Assembly (NCBI GenBank): GCA_019828545.1
Contig: JACVRA010000064.1
Span: 229,060-293,059 of the forward strand
Direction of reading: 5' to 3'
DNA from: Paracamarosporium sp. OC-R06-R3
Taxonomy: Eukaryota > Ascomycota > Dothideomycetes > Pleosporales > Didymosphaeriaceae
DNA length: 64,000 nucleotides
Position numbers and translations under genes: made by a program. The notes below the pieces were generated by a model. That model saw only the letters and a list, made by a program, of their open reading frames with translations. It made no database searches and was not told where the DNA came from. Shown here in pieces: positions 45,887 to 56,885 of this stretch. Within the stretch, counting starts at the first letter, position 1. Each line of letters opens with the position of its first letter.

Positions 45887-47641
45887 ATGGGAAGTGCTAA
45901 GCGGAAAAGGGACGAGCAAGATGTTGATGATGTTAGCCCACGCAAATTACGGACGCAGCTCATGGAGGAGGAGGAGGAGGATAGCGTGAGCGAGCTTGAG
46001 GCGCAAACGCCCTCAAGGCGTGGCAGGGGGCTGGTAGCAGAAAACGGGACTCCACGATCCATCTTGAAGAAGTCGGGTCTTGCAAACGAGTTCAATGCCA
46101 CTCCGAGATCCAACCGCCGCCTATTATTCGCAACGCCCACGAAGGCAGCACACGACGAGACTCCGAATGGCACGCCGACCATCGTTCGCAACGCAGACCG
46201 CAGCGCCCGCCGTAAAAGCAATCGCAGGTTGATCGACCGTACAATCAATGGTGTAGACAGCGATGAGGAAGTACTGGATGAAGAAGAGACGCTTGCTCAG
46301 CAGATCTTGAGCGATGAAGACCATGGGCAGAACGAAGAGCAAGACACAGAAGCTGCTGCTCAGGAGGCTGTTCCTGTGCCAGAAACACCGTCGAAACGTG
46401 GGCGAGGACGGCCAAAAGGCTCGGGGAAGCATCAGTTGGCAAGGGCGAGAAAGCAACGTTCGCCCACGCCACCTAATGAGTTACCAGCGCACGAGGAATA
46501 CTTTTGGCAGAACCGTCCCGGAGGCACCAAAACTTCTAATAACACTCTGCCTTCCCAAAGTCTGTTGAACCACGATGAGTATTTCGAAGCGATGCAATCT
46601 TACGAGGATCATCACGAACCTGAAAAAGAGTTCCTGCTGGAATTACACAGTCGCGCGTACGACCAGTGGATATTCGAGCTGGAAGAAGGCTTCAACATCT
46701 GCCTTTACGGGTACGGTTCGAAACGAGCAATTGCTAGCGAGTTCACAGCACGTGTGTTCCGGCATCTCCTCGGCCAAGCACCCTATAAGGGAACAAAGAA
46801 GACCCCCAAGATTGTTGTCATCAATGGCTACGCACCAGGCATTACCCTAAAAGATATCCTTACAACGATCGCATCCGCTGCCATTCCCAACAACGCAAGA
46901 TTACCCAATCAGCCCTCTTCACTGTTGGCTCATATCTTGGATCATCTGTCTCGAGACCCACTGCCGCATCCTCTTTTAGTCGTGATCAACTCGGTAGATT
47001 CGCCGAATCTGCGGAAATCTCCGATTCCGGCGATGCTTGCCTCGCTAGCGGCGCATGCTTCGATTAACCTTCTCTGCACAGCGGATACGCCCAACTTTCC
47101 CTTGTTATGGGACGTGGGCTTGAAAGCACAGTACAAATTCTTATTCCATGATGCAACGACCTTTGCTCCTTACGATGTCGAAATAGACACGGTAGAGAAT
47201 GTCAATGAACTTCTCGGGCGCAGCGGAAGAAGAATCGGTGGGCGCGACGGAGTTGGCTTTGTTTTGCGTTCCTTACCCGAACATGCAAGAGCGCTGTTCC
47301 GTATTCTTGTCACTGAGCAGCTCGCCTTGCTGTTCATGGATGACGGAGAGCAAGTTGATGATGAGGACGTCACTACTACACCAAAGAGTAAGAAAAATGC
47401 GCAGCGTGGTGTGTCGGAAGCCACGCAGGGAGTGGAGTATCGTACCCTTTACCATAAGGCTAGGGACGAGTTTGTCTGCACAAGCGAAGTCGCTTTCCGA
47501 ACGCTTTTGAAGGAGTTCCACGATCATCAGATGATTGAAAGCAGGAAGGACTCGATGGGGACAGAAAGGCTAGTGGTGCCTTTTCGCCAGGAAGAGCTGG
47601 AGACTCTGGTGGAGGAATTATCTGGTGGCGATGTATTCTAA
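45887..47641 (+). CDS. ORC2: Origin recognition complex subunit 2 (ORC2)
   Basis: Nuclear subunit of the six-protein origin recognition complex that loads MCM helicase. Single exon, 584 residues, starting at the first in-frame ATG (MGSAKRKRDEQD). The N-terminal 210 residues are charged and disordered with an AT-hook-like KRGRGRPKGSGK and several SP/TP sites. The ORC2 core begins ELHSRAYDQWIFELEEGFNI, then CLYGYGSKRAIASEFT (the degenerate P-loop position), IVVINGYAPGITLKDILTTI, PLLVVINSVDSPNLR, LLCTADTPNFPLLWD and FLFHDATTFAPYDVEI. The C-terminal winged helix covers RTLYHKARDEFVCTSEVAFR to the end, VEELSGGDVF. Confidence 0.95.
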   Translation: MGSAKRKRDEQDVDDVSPRKLRTQLMEEEEEDSVSELEAQTPSRRGRGLVAENGTPRSILKKSGLANEFNATPRSNRRLLFATPTKAAHDETPNGTPTIVRNADRSARRKSNRRLIDRTINGVDSDEEVLDEEETLAQQILSDEDHGQNEEQDTEAAAQEAVPVPETPSKRGRGRPKGSGKHQLARARKQRSPTPPNELPAHEEYFWQNRPGGTKTSNNTLPSQSLLNHDEYFEAMQSYEDHHEPEKEFLLELHSRAYDQWIFELEEGFNICLYGYGSKRAIASEFTARVFRHLLGQAPYKGTKKTPKIVVINGYAPGITLKDILTTIASAAIPNNARLPNQPSSLLAHILDHLSRDPLPHPLLVVINSVDSPNLRKSPIPAMLASLAAHASINLLCTADTPNFPLLWDVGLKAQYKFLFHDATTFAPYDVEIDTVENVNELLGRSGRRIGGRDGVGFVLRSLPEHARALFRILVTEQLALLFMDDGEQVDDEDVTTTPKSKKNAQRGVSEATQGVEYRTLYHKARDEFVCTSEVAFRTLLKEFHDHQMIESRKDSMGTERLVVPFRQEELETLVEELSGGDVF

Positions 47642-47919
47642 TTGCATATACCCTCTTAAACCATGTTTTGGCTGTTACCATGTACCGCTCCAAGTGTTCT
47701 GCTTCCCTTATCCTCTTGTCCAACTCACATTCCAGCGTCGTTCATCCCACTCAAGAGGCGCGTACAGCATTCCTCGCGTGCAACTGGTGTGATGCGCGGG
47801 AAGGTGGTCGCATAAGAGGTTGTAATGGAATGATAGAAGGTCATAAAGTCTAGCGCTCTCTCATAGATGTCTCGTTGCTTCGGGGCTCTCCATGAGTGGC
47901 TCGCCTCAACACATATATC

Positions 47920-48772
47920 ATGCAATTCTCTAGTTTCATCTCCGCAGCGATCGTAGCATCTCGCTACGCCTCTGGTAGACCACAAAACGACGATCAGGAT
48001 GAGCCAACTATGTCTACCATTACCAGCTCTGCGTCCCTAGCTTGCGCGACTGGAGAAGCTAGATCGTACGTCTACACAGCATTCCACGGTTATACCGGCT
48101 TCTGGCTAATGCTGGAACAGGAAATGGGATTCCTGCTCCGCTTCCGTTTCCCAAGAAATGGACAGGTGTGAAGGTGACGACCTGAAATGTGCATGCAGCC
48201 ATGCGAACGTTGGGTTCAAGTACGTCTCTTGATATCCTTAATTCCTACCTCATCTTCCTCTGTTCAACTTCCTCTTCTTCGTGCTTAGGTCCACTGATAG
48301 AAGGAAACATGTTTGACGTTCTAGCAGCTGTCTAACCTCCTATTGCCCCGAAAATACAACCGGCATCTGCGAAGCCTCGCTTGCCCTTCAGGAACTCTGC
48401 GCCCTCGCGCGAGGGCCCACTCCCGCCCTCACTGGCATAGTTTGCCCCACGGACGTATCTGATCTGCTCGCTAGCGTCATTCCATCTGAAGTGCGAAGTC
48501 TCATCCCGTCTGTACTCACGGGATCCATTCCGACGAATATTAACAAAATTGTTCCTACAGACATCCCCTTCTGGAATGGGCCAAATGAGATTGATGCGAG
48601 TAGTAATGGGACGACGAGCACGAGTCTGACAGAAGATGGAGGTGCGCCGAGCGCAACAGCGAGGGATAGTGGGAGTGAGAACGATACTGGGAGAGTTGGA
48701 GGACTTGAGAGGGTTTTAGTGGCGGGGATCGTGGTAAGTATTGCGGTAGGAGGGCTGTCTGCATGGCTGTAG
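47920..48772 (+). CDS. CFEM-domain secreted protein, predicted GPI-anchored
   Basis: CFEM proteins are fungal cell-surface or secreted eight-cysteine proteins, some binding haem or acting at the plant interface. Exons 47920-48065, 48121-48219 and 48325-48772 join in frame to 230 residues. The start MQFSSFISAAIVASRYASG is a signal peptide. Across the junctions the Cys pattern is C-x10-C-x6-CxC-x9-C-x4-C, then a final Cys about 17 residues on, with the key Asp in CEGDDLKCAC; this fits CFEM spacing and supports the splice choice. The first Cys pair is 11 apart rather than the usual 3. A Ser/Thr-rich stalk precedes a hydrophobic end (RVLVAGIVVSIAVGGLSAWL), a GPI-attachment signal. The intron 48220-48324 is the least certain. 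Confidence 0.72.
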
Positions 48773-49900
48773 ACAAGATCAGATGCATTCATACACACGT
48801 GTCTGCTTATATATATAAGTTCAAAACGCCAGAAAGCAGTTCTTGTGGCGTGATTGTTCAATGATTCCTTTAGGAGTTCGAGACGACTAATTTGTGTTGG
48901 TGTAGTCGTGACACACCTTTAAAATCTACTACTCTCTGACGCTGATATTGACGTTTATGCGTGGCTTTGAGTGGTGCCTCATCGCTCTGGCCATGGTGTT
49001 GTTCCAGGTTCGGGCGAGTAGGAATAGCCGAACTAAGCGCCAGACACTCGGGTCCAAAAAAGGCTTTGTCCCACTGCACTTGGCTTTTAGCATCAATAAA
49101 AATTACGGCGTACTAGCAGTTTTCGCCTGGAGCACGATCTATTGCTTGAAGTCAGTAATACAATCGACAAGTGACTTACTCTTTGAGCTCCCTAAATCCT
49201 TTGCGTTAATGCGCTATCGAAATGACCACTTGAGTACTTGCAACATTTCACGTCCGCCTACGGAACTTACGACACATTCACAGTACAGTTGTCTAGTCCT
49301 CGAAATGTTTGCATAAGACCCTGGGTTCACGCAAGTCTGGTTCTTTAGTCTCATTCGTCATCTCGTATGCACAGACTGGTCTGTTGCGCCAGAGCCGGGT
49401 ACTTACCCTGGACGGCTTAGTTGCGAATCGCACATTGGATGCTCGCGGTGTACTGCCGCGCAAGCATATCCGAAAATGAACCAATCCCGAGAACCAGTTT
49501 TCGCTCTCAGCCTTCCTAGCCTTTATCGTCACCCTATTGTTTTTTCAGCTGTTCAAAGAAACCCCCACAATGAGTGTCTCCTGGGTTGGAAACAAGGAAA
49601 GAGATGAGCGTCAAGCGCTGCGGCACAGCAACTTGTCTTTAATTGAAGCTTCAGAGACTGGCTGATGTGTTTGTCTCAGCCCATGTACCTATTTGGGATG
49701 CTGCGGGTGGCATATCTCCACGAACCAGGTTCGGCGGCTGACCCTGGCTACACCTTTTGTGTCTTATTCCTATCTGCCCTCCGAGCTGAGTCTGAGCTTA
49801 TTTCAAAGCTGAATCTTTCCTTTCAATAAACCTTCCCTTCGCTTCCTACACTGTAATCCTGCCCGTCTTCCTCCCACTTTTTCATTCCTTATCCGCCAGC
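48773..49900. other. Intergenic between the CFEM gene and the GT8 gene
   Basis: About 1.1 kb. No coding signal; the last 150 bp before the GT8 ATG are pyrimidine-rich promoter-like sequence. Confidence 0.4.
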
Positions 49901-51413
49901 ATGGCTTTTGATTGCATCCGCCCGTATCGGTACTCTGCCCTACAGCCGAGTGATTCTGATTCTTCGCACAAAGTTTCCTCTCAATGGACGACGTGGGTGT
50001 CTTCACGCCGGATGCGCACGTTGATCACACTTATTCTAATAGCGATTATTCTCTTCGCATTATCATCGTTCACAACTATATCTTCACATATTCAGGATCT
50101 CTCGCCTCAGCACGTATACAGCAGTCTCAAAGACGACAGACCTCCATTGGACTCAGATAGAGTGGAAATACAGCATGCGACCCCAACAGCGAGCAAAAGC
50201 GTTCCAGGTAGCCAGCCAAATCCTTCTATCATATCGAGCGGAGGCACTGGTCAGCCAAAGGAAACAGGGAATGAACCCATATTGCTCAACGGAGGCAAGC
50301 CCTCCGACGGCAAGCCAAAAGACACCAAGACTCAGGAGCCAAATGTATCTCAGCCCCAGCAATCACAAACGCAGCAACAGAAAGATGACGTCGACTGGTC
50401 GTCCTTTGCCTACGTGCAATACGTCACCAACAGAAATTATTTGTGTAATTCGCTCATGATTCTTGAAGCGCTACATCGTCTAGGTGCCAAAGCTGATCGC
50501 ATCATGATGTACCCGGAACATTGGAAGGTCCCCAAGACAAACGAGGCGACAACGGAGGAAGCGCGTTTCTTGATTCAGGCGAGAGACCAGTACAAAGCGA
50601 AGTTGGTCCCAATACAACTAGTCACATTCGAAGACCGAGGTGATGAGACATGGAAGGACAGTTATACAAAGTTGCTAGCATTTAACCAGACGCAGTACAA
50701 GAGGGTAATCTCTTTAGATTCCGACGCTATTGTACGACAGGTACGTTCTGCCTTTTCACTCCCATTCCCATGTTACTCTGTTCCAAACGTTTTTCTCGCT
50801 GCTAACACTGGCCTTGTAGACCATGGACGAGCTGTTCCTACTCCCTAACACTCCCGTCGCCATGCCTCGCGCCTACTGGCTCGACCAACTCTTCCTTTCC
50901 TCCCAGCTCCTCGTTATCGAGCCTTTGGGCACCGAATGGTCCCGCATCCAACGTTATATGTCCTCCAACCCGAAAGGTGGCTTCGATATGGACATTCTGA
51001 ACACGTTATACAAGAACAGCGCGCTCGTCCTCCCGCATCGACGTTACGACCTCCTTACCGCTGAGTTCCGCAAGGAATCTAACAAGCACGAACCATACCT
51101 CGGTACGAAAGAAAAGTGGAATGGAACAAAAATATTGGAAGAGGCAAAATTTGTGCATTTCAGTGATTGGCCTTTGAAGAAGCCATGGATTCAGGACGAG
51201 CCGGGACTAGAGGAACAGACGCCAAAGTGTGCAAAGGTGGGAGAGAGTTTGGACTGCACAGACAAGGATATCTGGTTGGGGTTCTACAAAGGATATTCGA
51301 TCAAGAGGAAGGAGATATGCGGTAGGGACTATGACGAACGGCGAAGGTCGACTGTGCTAGAGCGTCGTGCGCAAAGCAAGCCTGCATGGTTTGAAGCAAT
51401 TGTAATGCGGTGA
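49901..51413 (+). CDS. Golgi-type GT8 glycosyltransferase (GlcNAc-transferase Gnt1-like)
   Basis: Type II membrane glycosyltransferase. Exons 49901-50740 and 50820-51413 give 477 residues. A cytosolic N-terminus is followed by one membrane anchor at about residues 40-62 (LITLILIAIILFALSSF), then a Pro/Gln/Ser-rich stem to about 160. The catalytic domain starts SSFAYVQYVTNRNYLCNSLM and contains the DxD-like RVISLDSDAIV, then PVAMPRAYW, KGGFDMDILN and KFVHFSDWPLKKPW. This layout matches the fungal group annotated as glucose N-acetyltransferase 1. The donor sugar is inferred from family only. C-terminal Cys and basic residues follow. Confidence 0.88.
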
Positions 51414-52101
51414 TGAGTAGGAGTTGTTCTGGGTGGTGACCATTGTCTTGACGAAGCGTTCAGGACCACACGACATCATGCTACCACAGGATGGATTGAT
51501 ACCGCAGAAGCATCAAGAGAGAAAGATGAAACGAGGACAGACATACGCAAGCTTGATCCCATAACGTATTCTCACGACAGGGGCATCTGCGGATCCATCG
51601 CCACTGTAGATCGAGGAGTTTGTTGGACACAATCCTGACCATCGTTACAATGAAGCATGTCGCTTTGGCAGGTGGATCCGAGCAGCACAGGAATATTATC
51701 TTCGCTCTCAATTTGAGGCTTCCGGAAGTTAAGATCGATATTGTCAGTCTGGGCACGCAGTTAGGGAGCATTACCCTCGATCAGAACGCCACGAAAAGAA
51801 TCACACTCATATCTATAGTTTCAGCTCGAAAAGACTGTCTCTTGAGAGCATTCTCTACAAGTGATTTGAGACATGATGTCCAGCAATCACCAACATACGA
51901 ATGGATCACCAGATAAAGAAAAGAGCATGAGAGGGCAGCCCAGAGCGAGCAACCACCAAGGCATACCCACGAAGATGATTATGGAATATCGCTTGCTTGG
52001 ACAAAATTAAAATGGGTTGTTCCTACGACAAACCATTTCAAACTCTTCACATCGAATATAGTAAACTTCTCTCACTGAGAGTGCCTATTGTACGATCCAC
52101 C
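51414..52101. other. Intergenic between the GT8 gene and the UstYa-like oxidase 3' ends
   Basis: About 690 bp between convergent 3' ends. Open frames on both strands (for example 51481-51771 and 51620-51916) have no family features. Nothing else seen. Confidence 0.4.
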
Positions 52102-53319
52102 TCATGTGTTCGACTCTGCATGATCCGGCTCCAGTTTGTCTTTCAGCAACGTATCGAGTGCTATCCCAAGATCGTCACCTTTACCATTTGGATACGCTTC
52201 ACCAAGTGTAGGATGAACAATAAGCCCAGGTGTGAATACTTCGAAAGTCCGCTCCTTCATCCAATTATCTATGCGCTCCCATTGCATGCACTGATGGTGC
52301 CCCTGGTCGAGGCCAATCGGGATCCGGGTCCTATGTAAGTGTGAGTAGAGAAACAAGATGAGCGTATATCGATACCTACGTGGCACCCCACTGCATTGGG
52401 AAAACGGTAAGATCAGGATTGCATTGCAGGGTTTGGAAAAGGACATTAAGACAGTGCTCTGGTCACGTTAGTCGTAAGGTAACTTCGGTATTGATGAAAG
52501 TCGAAACCTACCAACGTGATGCTCGATCAACATACGCTCTTTCTCACTCTTGCCAGGATAGTAGTGATCGAAGTACAGGTAGTGGTGAATTCGTTTGACG
52601 CCTATTGGAAGTGAGCCATGATGTTAATCGAGGGTGGAAACATTATGTGGGGCATACAATGCAAAGAGTGATAGACGGACAGCGTAGCATAGTAGCCGGA
52701 GCCATCTGCTAGCTCCACCAGAGCAGGGTGCTCGCTCCACTCGCCGATCTCCTCTTTAGAAAGGCGGATATTCTGATCTAGTCTTCTATTATAACAAATA
52801 CATTTGATTAAGCTAGGTATCCTCACACTGTATAATCTTTTCCCATGCTTCATCTGACTTTTTTGAAGGAGCTCCAAATTGCTTGTGCAAGCGATCTGGG
52901 TTCGTAGTACCGTTCCGAAAGAAGATGTTCGATCGGTCCCAAAGCTTCGCTTCGAATGCTATTGCTGCTTTTGCTGGCGCTGAAAAAATATTGTTGATAA
53001 GCTTTAGTCTCTGACAAAGATAATACGAATACTTGCTGTGCACAAGGTCTGGTCCATACAGACCATAGGGACATTTCATAGATATACTCCACCCCCAGAC
53101 GGCGAGAAAGAATAGCAAGTTAGCACCGAAGATAACACCATGAAAGAACACAATGCAATTAATTCTCCGTCCTGTGGTGTTCGTGGAAGGAATGAGCGCA
53201 TCCTTTTCGAGAAACGTTGCGGTCTCCAAATCGGCGCTGCTGGGATTAAACTCATTATCGGGGCAGGGTTGATACAAACCTCGCTCTCTTTTGGTAGGAA
53301 GAGAAGATGATCGATCCAT
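52102..53319 (-). CDS. UstYa-family (DUF3328) oxidase
   Basis: UstYa-type proteins catalyse oxidative cyclisation or other oxidations of RiPP precursors and of some other fungal metabolites. Five exons, 53319-52829, 52785-52658, 52601-52512, 52458-52380 and 52330-52102, join in frame to 338 residues. A cytosolic N-terminus leads to one membrane helix (about residues 53-76, IVFFHGVIFGANLLFFLAVW). The lumenal domain begins YGPDLVHSKY and contains both family motifs across junctions: YHSLHC (HxxHC) and HHVEHC (HxxHC), with the partner segments WSEHPALVELADG and LFQTLQCNPDLTVFPMQW. The stretch HQCMQWERIDNWMKER is also typical. It is somewhat long for the family, with a C-terminal extension. Divergent neighbour 2.5 kb away is a repeat precursor peptide. 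Confidence 0.9.
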
Positions 53320-55867
53320 GGTGGGTTTAATTGGAAATTTTCAGGAATCTGTCAGGGAGGTATCCTCAACGTAGAGAATGCGAGAAGAGGAAGGGGATGC
53401 CCCCAGACTCTGAGAGCGCATCATTGTCACCATCTATGGATGCATCGATAGTCACGTTGAGAAGATCATCGAACACAATTTGCGTCATTGGCTGGGTTTG
53501 GTGCTAGGTCACTATGGGAGATCCCGCAGTTCGTATACACACGGTGTCTGGTTCAGGCGGTGTGTTCGTGTATTTGAGACACAAAGGTACTGGGATTGAC
53601 CACACGATGTGCTGGTCATATTGCACAACCAGAAACGCACAAGCCTCGCGATTATTAAGATTTTCAGTTGAATGAGGATAATCACCAATTCCGTTTGAAA
53701 GATTTATGAAGGTTAAGCTTCTCACACCGGTACGGCTGAAAGCTTGGTGTCACTGTTGGCAGGGAAGGAACATCTGTAATCACATCGAGTGCATGCGTTA
53801 TCATAAATATTCTGAGTTGTTCAAGGTCTAGAATGTCTGGCTACCACGTCATGAGCACGCTACCAAGACGTACGCAAGGTGCTCCATGGGGTATCTTGAT
53901 CGATCATGTGAAATGGCAGCGTTTCACCAGGTTCGATAATGGCCGGGTTAGCAGATGCATTAAATCAGGTGTCTCGGTCCGAGTCCGGAATATGCGGCTG
54001 AACCCTCCCTTTCTCTTGACACCATTGGACGCTGCGAGCAAGCGGCAAAGGCAACGGCCCTGGCTAACATTGCGGGGAAATCAACGATCAACCTGGAACA
54101 TCACAAATTCATCAAAACAGGTTGTGCAACCAATTCCCCCAATTACAAAGTCGTGCTGGAAGGGCTGCAAATTCTTCGACGCCAGGTTCTGGCATGTCTG
54201 ACTGCATGGTGCTTGTGTAACGCGCTAAATGCTCCCCATTGCTCTGTACCTCGCGCCATGTGGAAACTTTTGGAATGATTCAGAGCAGAGAACCGAATCT
54301 ATTCATGGAAGTAATAGCGATTGCATCGTGGTGTACACTTCGATCATGCGATCAAGTCAATCAGTCAACGGAGATACAAGTCAGCAACACCATGCCATCG
54401 AAACCTTGGCATAGTAACCTTACAGGATAACAGGATATCCATTATGGTTATTTAGCCACCTAAAACTGTGTAAACAATATACACGATGGATTAAAGTCGC
54501 ATTTGCGGTAACCAAACGCATAATCCCTGGAAAACGCATCGTTCACAAGTGTAAAGCTGACGCATGATAGCCGAGATTTCTGAAAAGATAGCGTTGTACA
54601 TTTCAAAGCACAGATGGACTCTCTAGCTTATTGAACCGAAATGTTGAGGCATTCCAACCCATACCCTATGCATGATCTACGTTACTAGATTGTACACCTG
54701 ATGGTCCAGTAAAAAGGGGCCCGTACCTAAATGGGCAATTTACGGCGCATTTCGTCTCAAAATAGTCTTTGAAGGAATTCGTCCGCTTCCTGAAAGGTTG
54801 AGGATTTCCACACCACTTTCAGGGTGTTTGCTACTAGTCTCCCAAATACCACATTGTGTATGAAGTCCACAACTGTAACAGGAATAGTAGCATCCAATCC
54901 AAATCTATACCATAGAAATTGTTTATAGCGACCTACGGCCGCAAAATCGCCCAAGTCAGCACTAACTTGTCTGCATACTAACGCTATTCTTTTTACAGGA
55001 CAGCCCAGCCGCAGACAACCAGTCACAACTTTACCATCTGTTTCACATGAATACTTCTCAACTTTTTGCCAAAAACACGGTGTGTATTCAGATATAACAA
55101 TACACTGCGCTCGAGACGAGGATAGTTTCCCATTTGACTAACTCAAGCTCACGTAATACAGATGGAGTATCGCAGGGCCTCGCTCCGCCCCCCTCGTATG
55201 GAGGTTTGTCAATGATACACCCCATATAGCTTATACGGGTCCACGTGCGTAACAAGAGCTCAGTCAATTTTAACGAAAGAAGCAGGTGCAACTGATATAG
55301 TTTCTAGACATTGAAGATCCTATGTTGGTAGTTCAATGCTGTCATATCGCATTCACAGCGTGTCGAATACCTCAGGTGCTACTACGTGCCAAGCTGCAGG
55401 GAATAGCAGAGTATTCATGTATCGTAATGGATGGGGTAACTGAGACATGAGCACATCATTGCTTCTGATACTCGACCTTGCATAGACGCTTGTACAAAAT
55501 TAATTGACGGAGCACCCCAGGGATGATCATACCATTTATAAAGTCAAGAATGGGACAGGCCGAACGCACACACATCAGAGACTCCCTATGTGGTGTCACA
55601 CCTGCATACATGCAAGCACAGACCAAAGGAATCACGTCATAGGAGAACTATGGGACTGCACGTTGAGGAGAGAACGGATCGAGTCGTTGAGAGCAAGGTG
55701 ACGGATTGGGCATGATCGTATTGCAATCTATCGAACAAGTACAAATACCACTCTCTGTCTCTCCTCTTATCTCCCTTGTAGCTCAAGATTGACATCACCA
55801 CCTTTCTAATCGTTCCTATTCCAAACTCAATACCTGCTGAAACATCATAACATTCTTCGCTCTCAAC
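53320..55867. other. Gene-poor region between the oxidase and the precursor gene
   Basis: About 2.5 kb, more AT-rich than the housekeeping blocks. Open frames at 53504-53725 (minus), 53833-54201 (plus) and 54757-55026 (minus) have no family features I recognise. The 54757-55026 frame has somewhat protein-like composition but no start or splice context I can defend. Both promoters must lie here. No tRNA or transposase motif seen. Confidence 0.4.
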
Positions 55868-56594
55868 ATGCAGTCCAAGGTTATCCTCTACCTCATGGCT
55901 ACCGTTGCCATCGGCGTCATCGCCTTACCAGCCGAAATGAGTGGTGAGTGATCGCAGATTCCTCATAAATCCATATTGGACTAACGAGCATTCAATATTT
56001 AGTTCGCTCTGTTGAGCTTCGGGAGCCGCTTCGACGCGCTGTTTCGCAAGCAGACGCCGCCTGGGATGGCAAGGCCGAGAAGCGTATGTACAGCTCAGTG
56101 TTTCTTTTTCACATGCTCAAGAAATACATGAGGTATCTGTGCCAAATTTTCGCTCTATGTTGACGTTATATACACGATTTAGGCGCGGAAGTAGATGCTT
56201 CCTGGGACGGTAAAGCGGAGAGGCGTGATGTTGATTCCTCCTGGGACGGAAAAGCAGAGAAACGCGATGTTGACTTTGCGTGGGATGGAAAAGCAGAGAG
56301 GTATGCAACAGACATAAGTTGCTGTTACGCACGGAAATCATCTACTAAAGCTATTCACAGACGCAATGAGGCTACTGATGCTGCCTGGAACGGCAAGTCG
56401 GAGAAGAAGCGTACCGATGTTGATTCCGCATGGGATGGAAAGGCCGAGAGGTATGAATAGAAACCCATTGCTGCTACTTGTTTAAATACCATATTGAAAC
56501 TACCTACAGACGCGGCGAAGCTGTTGATTCTGCGTGGGACGGGAAAGCTGAGAAGCGTGAGGTCGATAATGCCTGGGATGGGAAGGCTGAGTAA
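55868..56594 (+). CDS. Secreted repeat precursor with Kex2 sites (KEP/RiPP-type precursor)
   Basis: Predicted secreted pro-peptide of 149 residues from five exons: 55868-55943, 56003-56083, 56183-56300, 56361-56450, 56510-56594. A signal peptide (MQSKVILYLMATVAIGVIAL, then PAEMS) and a short leader with an RR site precede eight repeats. The unit is close to DVDSAWDGKAE and each of the first seven ends in KR, RR or KKR, the Kex2 cleavage signal; the last unit stops exactly at KAE before TAA. Repeat 5 varies (WNGKSE). Frame continuity over all exons supports the model. Introns 2, 3 and 4 each split the Arg codon of a Kex2 site, so exons are repeat modules. No Cys and no Tyr occur in the repeats, so it is not the Cys-bearing alpha pheromone. 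Processing and any modification are inferred. Confidence 0.85.
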
Positions 56595-56885
56595 TGGAAT
56601 TGATTGGATCCCGTTTGGTGTGCTCAGCAGCAGCATGAGGATGCCCACAGAGGACGTACCATCATGATCATGCGCCGGAAAGGTATGGGTTCGTTGAAAT
56701 TTGCGCTGACCGTATACATTCGTTTAATCGATACTTTAATACTACACAACGTATCAATTATCTCCGATAGTCAGACAAATATGATTGAGATAACCTACAG
56801 GCCGCAAAAAGGGTTAAATAATGATTATTGTGACTGTATTGAACTTCATGTCACGGGGTATACAATGCTAGATAGAAACCACCGG

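Noticed and set aside
54757..55026. 89-residue minus-strand frame between oxidase and precursor
   Set aside because: Some hydrophobic pattern but no family resemblance and no supported start; kept only as a question in the findings.
55868..56594. Alpha-factor mating pheromone precursor
   Set aside because: Architecture is similar (signal peptide, Kex2 sites, repeats), but the units lack the Cys pair and Gly-Gln core of ascomycete alpha pheromones.
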